From an uncultured Prevotella sp. (GTDB lineage: Bacteria > Bacteroidota > Bacteroidia > Bacteroidales > Bacteroidaceae), in the NCBI GenBank assembly GCA_902495455.1, contig CABUXJ010000017.1, positions 1-52,857 on the forward strand: a stretch of DNA of 52,857 bases, in the 5' to 3' direction. Each line of letters begins with the position of its first letter. Within the stretch, counting starts at the first letter, position 1. Below the pieces are notes generated by a model. The model was not told the origin of the DNA. It saw only the letters and a list, made by a program, of their open reading frames with translations, and made no database searches. A program made the position numbers and the translations under genes. Below are positions 1-9,717 of the stretch, one piece after another.

Positions 1-162
1 TAAAGAAAATCAGAACAAAAATCAATGCCAGACCGAGAGAAAAACTGAATTTTAACACTCCGAAAGAGGTGTTTTTCAAAAATCTTTCGTAATGTTGCAC
101 TTGCTGGTTGACTCTGCCGGCCCTTTTTAATGTCGGCAAAATGTAAAAAAGGCGTATATATA

Positions 163-194
163 TTTGTCGAATAGTGAGAAATATTATATATTTG
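163..194 (+). promoter_or_regulatory. Bacteroidetes-type promoter of the hut operon
   Basis: TTTG at 163-166 is followed after 20 bases by TATATTTG at 187-194, matching the Bacteroidetes primary sigma consensus TTTG-N19-21-TAnnTTTG. Transcription would start near 200, about 33 bases before the ftcD start codon. No other promoter is evident before hutI, so one transcript probably covers the four genes. The 162 bases before it hold nothing recognisable. Confidence 0.75.
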
Positions 195-233
195 CACATT
201 ATTAATAATTATCAAACGACTTATTCGCATACT

Positions 234-1955
234 ATGTCTAACGTAAAACAAATCGTGGAGTGCGTCCCAAATTTCAGTGAGGGACGCGACATGGGAATAA
301 TCAAACAGATTACGGACGAGATAGAAAGCGTCAAGGGTGTCCGGCTGCTTGACGTCGACCCCGGCGAGGCAACCAATCGCACGGTCGTCACGTTTGTCGG
401 TGAACCGTCGGCCGTAGTTGAGGCCGCGTTCAGGAGCGTGCGCCGTGCCGCTCAGCTCATTGACATGCGCCGCCATCACGGAGCCCATCCGCGCATGGGG
501 GCGACCGACGTGCTGCCGCTCATTCCCGTGGCGGGCATTACGCTGGAGGAATGTGCCGAGCTGGCGCGGATGCTGGCCCGCCGCATCGCCGACGAACTGG
601 GCGTGCCGTGCTACTGTTACGAAGCCGCCGCGTTCACTCCCGAGAGAAAAAATCTGGCCGTGTGCCGCGAGGGAGAATATGAGGCTCTGGCCGAAAAACT
701 CACCACCGAGGGCCGCCAACCGGACTTCGGAGCGCGTCCCGTGGACGAGGCCGTGGAGCGGACGGGCATGACGGCCGTCGGCGCGAGGGACTTCCTGATA
801 GCCGTCAACTATAATCTGAACACGACGTCGACGCGCCGTGCCAACGCCATCGCCTTCGATGTCCGCGAGAAAGGACGTCCCGTGCGCGAGGGCAACCCGA
901 TAGTCGGAAAGATTGTGCGCGGCGAAGACGGCGAACCGCTGATGCGGCCGGGCACGCTGAAGTGCACCAAAGCCATCGGATGGTATATCGACGAATACGG
1001 CATCGCGCAGGTGTCGATGAACATGACCAACCTCAGCGTCACACCGCTCCATGTCGCTTTCGACGAGGTGTGCCGTTGCGCGCAGAACCGCGGCATACGT
1101 GTCACGGGCACGGAGATTGTCGGTCTCATTCCCAAGAAGACCCTCATCGACGCCGGCCGCTATTTCCTCGAAAAGCAGCAGCGCTCGACCGGTATTCCCG
1201 AGGATGACATAATCCGGATTGCCGTCAAGAGTATGGGGCTCGACGACCTGAAGCCTTTCAATCCGCGTGAGAAGGTGATCGAATATCTTCTCGAAGACGC
1301 CGGACAGGCGGACGCCCGCCGGCTCGTCGACATGACCGTGAAAGGCTTTGCCGAGGAGACCTCGCGCGAGAGTGCGGCGCCCGGCGGCGGAACGATCTCG
1401 GCTTATATGGGTGCTCTCGGTGCCGCCCTCGTCACGATGGTGGCCAATCTCTCCGGTCATAAGGCCGGATGGGACGACCGCTGGCAGGAGTTTGCCGCAT
1501 GGGCCGATAAGGGGCAGGTGCTTATGACCGAACTGCTCCACCTCGTCGACGAGGACACCGAGGCCTTCAACCGCATCATGGCTGCCCTCGGTCTTCCGAA
1601 GAAGACGGACGACGACCGCAAGGCACGTGCCGCAGCTCTTGAAGAGGCCACTCTCTATGCCGCACAGGTGCCGCTGCGCACGATGAAGGCCGCCATGCTG
1701 GTCTTCGGAATATGCCGCGCGATGGTCACGTCGGGCAATCCCAACAGCGTTTCCGACGCCGGCGTGGGTGCGCTTGCCGCCCGTGCCGCAGTGCTCGGTG
1801 CGGGGCTGAACGTGAAAATCAATGCCGCCGGACTCAAGGACCGCGTCGCCGCCGATGCTCTCATTGCTGAGGCGACCGCCCTCATGGCCGAGGCCGACAG
1901 GACGGAGCGCGAGATAATTAAGATGACGGAGGAGGTGATCCATACCATCATTTGA
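234..1955 (+). CDS. ftcD: Bifunctional glutamate formimidoyltransferase / formimidoyl-THF cyclodeaminase
   Basis: Transfers the formimino group of N-formimino-glutamate to tetrahydrofolate and then releases ammonia to give methenyl-THF; this is the last, folate-linked step of histidine degradation. The 573-residue protein has the transferase part at about residues 4-330, with VPNFSEGRD near the N terminus and the catalytic His82 in RHHGAHPRMGATD, numbered as in mammalian FTCD. The cyclodeaminase part follows from about 360, with the APGGGTISAYMGALGAALV motif at 382-400. The length matches a complete two-domain enzyme. An ATG 60 bases upstream lies inside the promoter region, so the ATG at 234 (MSNVKQIVECVPN) is preferred. 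It is first in an operon with hutU, hutH and hutI, 18 bases from hutU. Confidence in function is high. Confidence 0.95.
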   Translation: MSNVKQIVECVPNFSEGRDMGIIKQITDEIESVKGVRLLDVDPGEATNRTVVTFVGEPSAVVEAAFRSVRRAAQLIDMRRHHGAHPRMGATDVLPLIPVAGITLEECAELARMLARRIADELGVPCYCYEAAAFTPERKNLAVCREGEYEALAEKLTTEGRQPDFGARPVDEAVERTGMTAVGARDFLIAVNYNLNTTSTRRANAIAFDVREKGRPVREGNPIVGKIVRGEDGEPLMRPGTLKCTKAIGWYIDEYGIAQVSMNMTNLSVTPLHVAFDEVCRCAQNRGIRVTGTEIVGLIPKKTLIDAGRYFLEKQQRSTGIPEDDIIRIAVKSMGLDDLKPFNPREKVIEYLLEDAGQADARRLVDMTVKGFAEETSRESAAPGGGTISAYMGALGAALVTMVANLSGHKAGWDDRWQEFAAWADKGQVLMTELLHLVDEDTEAFNRIMAALGLPKKTDDDRKARAAALEEATLYAAQVPLRTMKAAMLVFGICRAMVTSGNPNSVSDAGVGALAARAAVLGAGLNVKINAAGLKDRVAADALIAEATALMAEADRTEREIIKMTEEVIHTII

Positions 1956-1973
1956 CAAAAAACCATCAACGAT

Positions 1974-3986
1974 ATGACCCAAGAAGAATTCATAGCCGAC
2001 ATCCGTGCCGGAATACCTGACACCCTGCCCGAAGCGCAGGCGTATGACCCCGAGATAAACCACGCGCCCAAGCGCAAGGACATACTCACTCCGGAAGAGA
2101 AGCGGCTTGCGTTGCGCAATGCCCTGCGTTATTTCCCGAAGCATCTCCACGCCCGGCTGGCACCCGAGTTTGCTGAAGAGCTGCGCCGTTACGGCCGTAT
2201 ATATATGTACCGCTACCGTCCCCGCTACGAGATGTACGCCCGTCCGATTGACGACTATCCACATCGTTCGGAACAGGCGGCCGCCATCATGATGATGATA
2301 CAGAACAATCTCGACAAGGCCGTGGCCCAGCATCCGCACGAACTGATCACCTACGGCGGCAACGGAGCTGTCTTTCAGAACTGGGCGCAGTATCGGCTGA
2401 CGATGAAATATCTCAGCGAGATGACCGACGAACAGACGCTCGTGATGTATTCCGGTCATCCTCTCGGCCTCTTCCCCTCACACAAAGGTGCGCCGCGGGT
2501 GGTCGTCACCAACGGCATGGTCATCCCCAATTACTCCAAACCCGACGACTGGGAGCGGATGAACGCCCTCGGCGTGAGCCAGTACGGACAGATGACGGCC
2601 GGCTCATATATGTATATAGGACCGCAGGGAATCGTCCACGGAACGACAATTACCGTGCTCAATGCCGCACGCAAGCGGCTCACTGATGAACGGAAGGACA
2701 TCCGCGGCATGCTTTTCGTGACGTCCGGACTGGGCGGCATGTCGGGCGCGCAGCCCAAGGCAGGCAATATCGCCGGCGTCGTCAGCGTCACGGCGGAGAT
2801 CAATCCCAAGGCGGCGCAGAAGCGGTATGACCAGGGTTGGGTGGACGAGATGCACACCGACCTCGACGAACTCATCCCAGCCGTGCGCCGTGCCGTCAGC
2901 GAGAAGCGCACGGTCTCGATGGCCTACGTCGGCAATGTCGTCGATCTGTGGGAGCGGCTGGCCGCCGAGGACATACGTGTCGACCTCGGCAGCGACCAGA
3001 CTTCGCTGCACAATCCTTACGCCGGAGGCTACTATCCCGTCGGCATGACGCTCGAAGAGTCGAAGCAGATGATGGCCGAGCGGCCCGACGAGTTCCGCGA
3101 GCGTGTGTTTGAGTCGCTCCGCCGTCAGGTGGCGGCCATCAACAAGCTCACCGCCCGCGGCATGTATTTCTTCGATTACGGCAATGCGTTCCTCCTGATG
3201 GCGAGCCGCGCCGGTGCCGACATCATGCGCGACGCCACCCATTTCCGCTATCCGTCCTACGTTCAGGACATCATGGGCCCGATGTTTTTCGACTACGGCT
3301 TCGGGCCGTTCCGCTGGGTTTGTTCCTCGGGAAAGCCCGAAGACCTCGCCGAGACCGACCGTCTGGCCGCCGAAGTGCTTGAGGACATGCTGCGGACGGC
3401 GCCCGACGACATCCGCGGACAGTTAGCCGACAATCTCCATTGGATACGCGAGGCCGGCCGGAACAATCTCGTCGTGGGCTCACAGGCACGCATCCTGTAC
3501 GCCGACGCCGAGGGCCGCGCACGCATCGCGCTGGCGTTCAACGACGCCATACGCCGCGGGCGGATCAGCCGTCCCGTCGTTCTCGGCCGCGACCACCACG
3601 ACGTCTCGGGCACGGACTCGCCCTTCCGCGAGACGTCCAACATCTACGACGGTTCTCAGTTCTGTGCCGACATGGCCGTCCAGAACGTCATCGGCGACGC
3701 TTTCCGCGGTGCGACGTGGGTCAGTCTGCACAATGGCGGCGGTGTCGGCTGGGGCGAAGTGGTCAACGGTGGATTCGGAATGGTCATCGACGGTAGCGAA
3801 GATGCCGACCGCCGCATCCGCGAAATGCTCTTTTGGGACGTCAACAACGGCATAGCCCGCCGCTCATGGGCGCGCAACAGCGGTTCTATGGATGCCATTC
3901 GCCGCGAGATGGAACGCACGCCGGAGCTTCAGGTGACGATGCCGAACATGGTGGAGGACGACGTGATAGAAGGTGCTTTTGTGTAG
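1974..3986 (+). CDS. hutU: Urocanate hydratase, long form
   Basis: Hydrates urocanate to 4-imidazolone-5-propionate using tightly bound NAD, step two of histidine degradation in the cytoplasm. At 670 residues it is about 110 longer than the Pseudomonas/Bacillus enzyme and resembles the long urocanase form known from eukaryotes. Family signatures include YGGNGAVFQNWAQ, a GGMSGAQPKA nucleotide-binding loop, FDYGFGPFRWVC, and GRDHHDVSGTDSPFRET near residue 545. The loop that in the short enzymes reads ARICW, with an important cysteine, reads ARILY here, with Leu508 at that position. As I recall, the long subfamily shares this. It sits between ftcD (18 bases) and hutH (18 bases) and is clearly co-transcribed. 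Confidence 0.95.
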   Translation: MTQEEFIADIRAGIPDTLPEAQAYDPEINHAPKRKDILTPEEKRLALRNALRYFPKHLHARLAPEFAEELRRYGRIYMYRYRPRYEMYARPIDDYPHRSEQAAAIMMMIQNNLDKAVAQHPHELITYGGNGAVFQNWAQYRLTMKYLSEMTDEQTLVMYSGHPLGLFPSHKGAPRVVVTNGMVIPNYSKPDDWERMNALGVSQYGQMTAGSYMYIGPQGIVHGTTITVLNAARKRLTDERKDIRGMLFVTSGLGGMSGAQPKAGNIAGVVSVTAEINPKAAQKRYDQGWVDEMHTDLDELIPAVRRAVSEKRTVSMAYVGNVVDLWERLAAEDIRVDLGSDQTSLHNPYAGGYYPVGMTLEESKQMMAERPDEFRERVFESLRRQVAAINKLTARGMYFFDYGNAFLLMASRAGADIMRDATHFRYPSYVQDIMGPMFFDYGFGPFRWVCSSGKPEDLAETDRLAAEVLEDMLRTAPDDIRGQLADNLHWIREAGRNNLVVGSQARILYADAEGRARIALAFNDAIRRGRISRPVVLGRDHHDVSGTDSPFRETSNIYDGSQFCADMAVQNVIGDAFRGATWVSLHNGGGVGWGEVVNGGFGMVIDGSEDADRRIREMLFWDVNNGIARRSWARNSGSMDAIRREMERTPELQVTMPNMVEDDVIEGAFV

Positions 3987-4004
3987 AAATAAAGGATTTC
4001 AGAT

Positions 4005-5492
4005 ATGATTCATAGTATAAGTGCCGACCATCTTACGATAGAAAGAATCGGCGAGATAATATACGGAGGTTACAAACTCGAACTGAGCGACGACGCCGTG
4101 AAGCGTATCGAGCGTTGCCGCGAATACCTCGACGAGAAAATACGCACGAGCAGTCAGCCCGTCTACGGCGTGACGACAGGCTTCGGGTCGCTCTGCAACG
4201 TGTCGATTGGCAAGGACCAGCTCACCCAGTTGCAGATTAATCTGATTAAATCGCATGCTTGCGGAACGGGCGAACGTGTGCCCAACGACATCGTCAAGAT
4301 AATGATGCTTCTGAAGATACAGTCTCTCAGCTACGGCTATTCGGGCTGCAAGGTCGATACCGTCGAACAGCTCGTGAGGTTCTTCAACGACGATGTCTAT
4401 CCCGTTGTCTACCGTCAGGGCTCGCTCGGAGCCTCCGGCGACCTCGTGCCGCTGGCTCATCTCAGTCTGCCGCTCGTCGGACTTGGCGAGGTCGAGTATC
4501 AGGGAAAGGTGATGTCGGGTGCCGAATTGCTCCGCAAGAAGCGTTGGAAGCCCATCGAACTGGCTTCCAAAGAAGGCTTGGCGCTGCTCAACGGTACGCA
4601 GAATATGAGTGCGTTTGCCGTCTGGGCGCTGCTTCAGGCACGCCGGTTGAGCGATTGGGCGGATGTGATTGCGGCTGTCTCGCTCGATGCCTACGACGGA
4701 CTGATAGAGCCGTTCACCCACGCCGTCCATGCCGTCCGGCCCCATCAGGGTCAGATTGAGACGGCTGCCCGTATGCGCGAGCTGCTCGACGGAAGCGAGA
4801 TTATCAGCCGCTCGAAGGCTCATGTGCAGGATCCGTACTCCTTCCGCTGCGTCCCGCAGGTTCATGGAGCGGTGAAAGACACCATCCGTTACGTGCGTTC
4901 GGTGATTGACACGGAGATCAATTCGGCCACCGACAACCCCACCGTATGCCCAGATGACGACATCATCATCTCCGCAGGAAACTTCCACGGCGAGCCGATT
5001 GCACTTCCGATAGACTTCCTTTCCATCGCTCTCAGCGAGCTGGCCAACATCTCCGAGCGCCGCATCTACCGTCTCGTGTCCGGCACGCGCTGTCTGCCGA
5101 GCTTCCTCGTGGCCACGCCGGGCGTCAACAGCGGTTTCATGATAACCCAATATACGGCCGCATCGGTGGTCAGTCTCAACAAGTCGCTGGCCATGCCGTC
5201 GTCTACCGACAGCATCCCGTCGTGTCAGGATCAGGAAGACCATGTCAGCATGGGAGCTAACGCCGCCATCAAACTCTATAAAGTGGTGCTCAACACCGAG
5301 CGTGTCCTGGCCATCGAACTGTTCAACGCCATGCAGGCGCTTGACTTCCGGCAGCCTCTCAAGTCGTCGCCGAAGATTATGGAGATATACGAGGACTACC
5401 GCAAAGTGGTGCCGTTCATTCTCAATGACGAGCTGATGTATCCGCACATAGAGAGCTCCATCAACTTCATCCGCACCGACGTGCGCCGTTGA
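4005..5492 (+). CDS. hutH: Histidine ammonia-lyase
   Basis: Deaminates L-histidine to trans-urocanate, the committed step of the pathway. The 495-residue protein carries the Ala143-Ser144-Gly145 triad in GSLGASGDLVPLAHL, which cyclises to the electrophilic MIO prosthetic group, and Tyr54 in YGVTTGFG, the family's catalytic tyrosine. NGTQNMSAF and FHGEPIALPIDFL are further family motifs. Length is normal. The ATG at 4005 lies 18 bases after hutU. A long open frame on the opposite strand (3999-5447) is a codon-bias shadow. The substrate is histidine rather than phenylalanine or tyrosine, judging from the hut operon context. Confidence 0.95.
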   Translation: MIHSISADHLTIERIGEIIYGGYKLELSDDAVKRIERCREYLDEKIRTSSQPVYGVTTGFGSLCNVSIGKDQLTQLQINLIKSHACGTGERVPNDIVKIMMLLKIQSLSYGYSGCKVDTVEQLVRFFNDDVYPVVYRQGSLGASGDLVPLAHLSLPLVGLGEVEYQGKVMSGAELLRKKRWKPIELASKEGLALLNGTQNMSAFAVWALLQARRLSDWADVIAAVSLDAYDGLIEPFTHAVHAVRPHQGQIETAARMRELLDGSEIISRSKAHVQDPYSFRCVPQVHGAVKDTIRYVRSVIDTEINSATDNPTVCPDDDIIISAGNFHGEPIALPIDFLSIALSELANISERRIYRLVSGTRCLPSFLVATPGVNSGFMITQYTAASVVSLNKSLAMPSSTDSIPSCQDQEDHVSMGANAAIKLYKVVLNTERVLAIELFNAMQALDFRQPLKSSPKIMEIYEDYRKVVPFILNDELMYPHIESSINFIRTDVRR

Positions 5493-5523
5493 AGAACATC
5501 AATAGATAACACATTGTATTCAG

Positions 5524-6780
5524 ATGACAGCATTGTTGGTTAAGAACATATCCCGTCTTGCAGGCATAGAGCGTCAGGGACGCTTGCAGCTTGCGGGGCG
5601 GGATATGTCTGTTATGGAGAGCATTGAAGACGCTTTCCTTTATGTCGAGGGCGGAGTGATAGCCGATTTTGGTCCGATGAGTGACCTCGCGTCACGCGGA
5701 TATGATTGCGATGGCGATGTCGTGACGGTCGATGCCGGTGGTGGAATGGTGCTGCCGTCGTTCTGCGACAGCCATACCCACATCGTATATGCCGGCAGCC
5801 GGGAGCATGAGTTCGTTGACAAGATACGCGGACTGAGCTATGCCGAGATTGCGCGGCGCGGTGGCGGCATACTCAATTCGGCCGACCGTCTGCACGAAAT
5901 GACCGAAGACGAGCTTTATGCACAGGCTATGGAGCGTGTTCGCGAAATCATATCGAAGGGTACGGGAGCCGTGGAGATAAAGAGCGGATACGGTCTTAAC
6001 ACCGCCGATGAGCTGAAAATGCTGCGCGTCATACGCCGTATCAGTGAGACTGCGCCGCTCCGCGTTGTGTCGACGTTCCTCGGCGCCCATGCCGTCGGCC
6101 GCGAATATGCCGGCCGTCAGAGTGACTATGTCGACCTCGTGGTCAACGAAATGATTCCCGCCGTGGGCAGGGAGAAGCTTGCCGACTATATCGATGTATT
6201 CTGTGACGAAGGTTTCTTCACACCGGAAGAGACGGCGCGCATACTCGAAGCCGGTGCCCGCTGGGGCATGCGGCCGAAGATTCACGGTCAGGAACTGGCT
6301 GATTCGGGCGGCGTGCGCGTCGCCGTGGAGCACGACGCGCTCTCCGTTGACCATCTGGAGAGCATGACCGAGGCTGATATTGAGCTGCTTCGCGGTTCTT
6401 CTACCATCCCGACGGCACTGCCGGGAACGTCCTTTTTCCTCAATATGCCGTTCGCTCCGGGGCGCCGTATCATCGACAGCGAACTGCCGTTGGCCATTGC
6501 GAGCGATTACAATCCCGGCTCGACGCCGTCGGGCGACATGAAGTTTGCCGTCTCGCTGGCTTGCATCAAGATGCGTCTGCTGCCCGAAGAGGCGCTCAAC
6601 GCCGCCACAATCAATTCCGCTTGCGCAATGGGATTGAGCCGCGACTACGGTTCTATAAGCGTCGGCAAGGTCGCCAACTTCTATATCACGCGTCCCATTC
6701 CATCGCTCGACTTCATCCCCTACGCATATACCACGCCCGTCATCAGCCGCATATTCCTGCGCGGCGAGGAGTGGAGGTAG
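5524..6780 (+). CDS. hutI: Imidazolonepropionase
   Basis: Opens the ring of 4-imidazolone-5-propionate to N-formimino-L-glutamate, the substrate of FtcD at the head of the same operon. The 418-residue protein is an amidohydrolase-fold metalloenzyme: His84 and His86 lie in FCDSHTHIVYAG, KIHGQELADSGG supplies the next metal-binding histidine, and ASDYNPGS carries the conserved aspartate. It begins 31 bases after hutH and is last in the operon. It ends 21 bases from the convergent gene at 6802; no clear terminator hairpin is visible in that gap. Confidence 0.95.
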   Translation: MTALLVKNISRLAGIERQGRLQLAGRDMSVMESIEDAFLYVEGGVIADFGPMSDLASRGYDCDGDVVTVDAGGGMVLPSFCDSHTHIVYAGSREHEFVDKIRGLSYAEIARRGGGILNSADRLHEMTEDELYAQAMERVREIISKGTGAVEIKSGYGLNTADELKMLRVIRRISETAPLRVVSTFLGAHAVGREYAGRQSDYVDLVVNEMIPAVGREKLADYIDVFCDEGFFTPEETARILEAGARWGMRPKIHGQELADSGGVRVAVEHDALSVDHLESMTEADIELLRGSSTIPTALPGTSFFLNMPFAPGRRIIDSELPLAIASDYNPGSTPSGDMKFAVSLACIKMRLLPEEALNAATINSACAMGLSRDYGSISVGKVANFYITRPIPSLDFIPYAYTTPVISRIFLRGEEWR

Positions 6781-6801
6781 AGTGGGTAGGGCCAGACCTA
6801 T

Positions 6802-8439
6802 TCAAAAGAACTCGCTCAGCGGTCTCGGACAGTTGTGGTCGTCGATATAAAGCCGTGGCGCGGGAGAATATTCCGGCGATGCAACGGACATGCTGTCGTT
6901 GCGATATGGTGTTGAGATGCCGGCGAGATGCAGCATCGTATGAAATACTGACACACTTGTAGACACTTGTTGCCGACTGTTGGCAGCAAGTGTTTTTCTT
7001 ATTTCCGGATGGTTGGTTGCGTATGTTTCCGACGTCCAAACTAACAGCGGCACATTGAGTTGATGGAATGACGGACGTGGTGAAGCATGCAAAAAAGCAT
7101 TGCCGTCATCGAAGATATCTTCTCCGTGGTCGGACGTGTATAGCATTGCGGCCGAGCAACCGCAGTGCTTCAGCATGTTGACGAGTTCGGCGAGCAACCG
7201 GTCGGTCTCGCGGATGGTATTGTCGTAGGCGTTGACAAGACTTGCGCGGTTTTCCCGTCGTGCGCTCATGTCCCTGTCGGGACGGAAGTAAGAACCGTCG
7301 GCTGCGTATCGCTCGTTGTATGTGAAGTGCGAACCGTACGTATGCAGGACAATCAGTAGCTTATTGTCACCTTCTTCCAATATCTTTTTCACGTACCCGA
7401 GCAGTTTGCGGTCCATTACGTTATTGCTTTCGGGAACACTGTCTCTGATGAATATCGTCCTTTCGGCTTCTTCGCCGAAGAAGTCAATGAACGAGTGGTT
7501 GCGCTTCTGGTTGGACAGAAATGCCGTCTTGAAGCCCGCCTCACGAAATGCCGCGATGATTCCCTTGCGATGATATATGCTGTCATAATCGGTCGCGGAG
7601 ACAGACGACAGCAACATCGGAACGCTCTTGTGGGTCGTATTCGACTGCGACATGACGTCGCGGAACACCGTCAGGCCGTTCATTTGTGCGAGCCGTGGGG
7701 TCGTGTTGCGGCTGTAACCGTATACACCGAACTGGCTTGCCCGGGCTGTTTCGCCGACTACCAGCACATAGACTTCACGCTCGTTGGCGTCGTGTTCGGC
7801 CTTGGCATCAAAACGGAAGCCGGCAGACGTCTCTTCGTGATGGCCAGTGGCGTAAGCCCGTTGTACGGCCATGAAGAGGTTATAGCATGCATTGATGGGG
7901 AAAATGTCATTTTTGAGGCTGAACGTCGGAACGCTTACGGCGCATATTATCGTAGCCGAGCATGCCACGACAAAAGCTTTAATGGCCATCCCTCGCTGCC
8001 GTCTGACGAAATCCTCTCTCAGTCTCATGCCTTTTCTCACGGCCACCGTGGCGGCCACGAGCACCGGAATGTAGAGCACAACGACCGTAGTGATGGCCGT
8101 CAGCAGATTGCCGAGCAACTCAAATACCTCGCCGGGGTTGGTGGTGAGGATATTGAGGAACATATCGACCGCTATCGGACCGCAACCGAAGAGATATAGC
8201 AGCACAATCTGGAAGGCCGAGAGGAAGATGAAGAAGAACATCCACCATACCGTCCGTCCCGTGTTGCGGCTCAGCGAAAGCATCAGCCAATAGGTCGTCA
8301 CGGGCAGGATTATGCCGCAGATCCGTGACGCCAAGGAGAGATAGGTCTCGGTGAAGAGCAGCGCCGCGCAGGGGATGGCGAGTACGGCCAGCGCCGCGTA
8401 GAACAGGGTGGGGAGGAATGGTCCGGAAGTCTTTGTCAT
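6802..8439 (-). CDS. Phosphoethanolamine transferase, EptA/sulfatase family
   Basis: Probably an inner-membrane enzyme that moves phosphoethanolamine from phosphatidylethanolamine to lipid A or core sugars, with its catalytic domain in the periplasm. The 545-residue protein has about five N-terminal membrane segments (roughly residues 10-30, 34-56, 64-86, 110-134 and 152-170), then an alkaline-phosphatase-fold domain from about 220. The nucleophile is Thr231 in VVGETARASQFGVYGY, and SDHGED supplies metal ligands. This is the EptA/MCR architecture. The exact acceptor cannot be told from sequence. It is downstream of the outer-membrane barrel gene at 8557 on the same strand, 117 bases away, and could share its transcript. 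Confidence 0.85.
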   Translation of the reverse strand: MTKTSGPFLPTLFYAALAVLAIPCAALLFTETYLSLASRICGIILPVTTYWLMLSLSRNTGRTVWWMFFFIFLSAFQIVLLYLFGCGPIAVDMFLNILTTNPGEVFELLGNLLTAITTVVVLYIPVLVAATVAVRKGMRLREDFVRRQRGMAIKAFVVACSATIICAVSVPTFSLKNDIFPINACYNLFMAVQRAYATGHHEETSAGFRFDAKAEHDANEREVYVLVVGETARASQFGVYGYSRNTTPRLAQMNGLTVFRDVMSQSNTTHKSVPMLLSSVSATDYDSIYHRKGIIAAFREAGFKTAFLSNQKRNHSFIDFFGEEAERTIFIRDSVPESNNVMDRKLLGYVKKILEEGDNKLLIVLHTYGSHFTYNERYAADGSYFRPDRDMSARRENRASLVNAYDNTIRETDRLLAELVNMLKHCGCSAAMLYTSDHGEDIFDDGNAFLHASPRPSFHQLNVPLLVWTSETYATNHPEIRKTLAANSRQQVSTSVSVFHTMLHLAGISTPYRNDSMSVASPEYSPAPRLYIDDHNCPRPLSEFF

Positions 8440-8467
8440 AATATTGTTATGGATGGGAGGTTTGGGA

Positions 8468-8510
8468 GTTATGTGAGAATGATGGGAGGGTTATGTGAGA
8501 ATGATGGGAG
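8468..8510. repeat. 22-bp tandem duplication, purine-rich
   Basis: GTTATGTGAGAATGATGGGAG occurs at 8468-8488 and again at 8490-8510, one base apart, preceded by related GGGAGGTTTGGGAG sequence. It lies between the phosphoethanolamine transferase and barrel genes. A similar G-rich minisatellite lies on the other side of the barrel gene (9718-9793). Function unknown; on the transcribed minus strand it is an unstructured pyrimidine-rich spacer. Confidence 0.8.
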
Positions 8511-8556
8511 ACTATATGTAAGGCATTTGTAATTTTGAAAAATGGCGGCCGCCGCG

Positions 8557-9717
8557 TCAGAACGCTTCGTTGATGTTGAACAGAAATCCCGATTGTCCGT
8601 TCTTGCCGAAGCCGTAGTCCAGACGGACGTTGACATCCTTTTTGAATTCCCATCTGTAGCCGATGCCATAGTTGGGTAGGATGCGGTCCGTTCGGAGGTC
8701 GCCGAAGCGACTGAACACGCTGCCGGCACCCACCCACAGTGTGATGCCGTTGCGTCGCCATACGTGCTGGCGCAGTTCGAGCTGTGCCGTCATCAAATTC
8801 TTGTCGCGATAGCGTCCCTCATAGTAGCCGCGCATCGAGTTTGAGCCGCCCAGCATGGCCATCAGCGACCACGGTGTGTTGCCGTAGTTGAAGACTCCGC
8901 GCATCTCCGCCGCGAGTATGCCGCTGTCCCAGACCTGCCGGTAGCAGGTAGCCGCAATGTCGGTCGTGCTGAAAGTGTAGTCACCCGCGATGAGACGCGG
9001 ACGAAACAGCTGTGATATGGCCACTCGTGCTCCCCGGTGGGGATTGGTCAGCACGTCGCGCGAGTCGTAGACCACCGATACGCCTGCCGCTCCGCACGAT
9101 GCCCGTGTGTCCATCCCGCCGAGCAATTCGGGCCGCTCGATGTCGGTTGCCTTTACATAGTCATACATCAGCGTCGGTCCGGCGTAGAGATTGTCGGCAA
9201 GGCGCACGAGCAGACTTGCCTTGATGCGCGCCTGCCATCGGTCCATCTCCGACTTGTTGCCGTTGTTATCGCCCATATCGTGGCCGATGCCCCAGAAGTC
9301 GCTCGGGAATGAATAGAAATAGACAGTGTAGTCGATCCTGTACCGGTCTTTCGGCATGATGTGGTTGCCCCGTATGCCGAGCATGTAGAATCCGACGGTC
9401 GAAATGTCGCTGAACAGTGACACGTTCGACGGCGGCAGCAGCGAGTCCCGGCGGTCGGTGTTGTACAGTCCGGCGGCCACAAGTCCGATGCCCAGCTTCG
9501 TGTCGGTGCTGTAGTGCGGTCCCCCGATGATGCTGAAGTCAAACTTCTTGTGCTTCTTGTTTTTGTTGGCATCGTTGAAGTAGTTCATCAGCCTCGTCAT
9601 GAAGCCGGTTTTCTTTACGACGGTCATCGTGTCGTTGTCGCTCTCCGCAGCCATTGGCGTAGGAGCGACGTATGCCGTCAGGACGACGAGGGTGATAATG
9701 ATGGGCAGGCGCTTCAT
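8557..9717 (-). CDS. BamA/TamA-family outer-membrane beta-barrel (D15-like)
   Basis: A 386-residue predicted outer-membrane barrel of the bacterial surface antigen family. It has an N-terminal signal peptide (MKRLPIIITLVVLTAYVAPT) and alternating aromatic/hydrophobic strands throughout. Its C terminus, FGKNGQSGFLFNINEAF, ends in the phenylalanine typical of Bam-assembled barrels. GGSNSMRGYYEGRYRDKN is the characteristic MRGY-type motif of the lumen loop. There is no POTRA region: only about 50 residues separate the signal peptide from the first barrel strands. It is therefore more likely a stand-alone barrel or a patatin-type/metallophosphoesterase-linked partner than BamA itself. Neighbours are envelope genes on the same strand. 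Confidence 0.8.
   Translation of the reverse strand: MKRLPIIITLVVLTAYVAPTPMAAESDNDTMTVVKKTGFMTRLMNYFNDANKNKKHKKFDFSIIGGPHYSTDTKLGIGLVAAGLYNTDRRDSLLPPSNVSLFSDISTVGFYMLGIRGNHIMPKDRYRIDYTVYFYSFPSDFWGIGHDMGDNNGNKSEMDRWQARIKASLLVRLADNLYAGPTLMYDYVKATDIERPELLGGMDTRASCGAAGVSVVYDSRDVLTNPHRGARVAISQLFRPRLIAGDYTFSTTDIAATCYRQVWDSGILAAEMRGVFNYGNTPWSLMAMLGGSNSMRGYYEGRYRDKNLMTAQLELRQHVWRRNGITLWVGAGSVFSRFGDLRTDRILPNYGIGYRWEFKKDVNVRLDYGFGKNGQSGFLFNINEAF

Noticed and set aside
3999..5447. 482-codon open frame antisense to hutH
   Set aside because: Lies wholly opposite a clear histidine ammonia-lyase with MIO triad; composition is typical of a GC-bias shadow and no family is recognisable.
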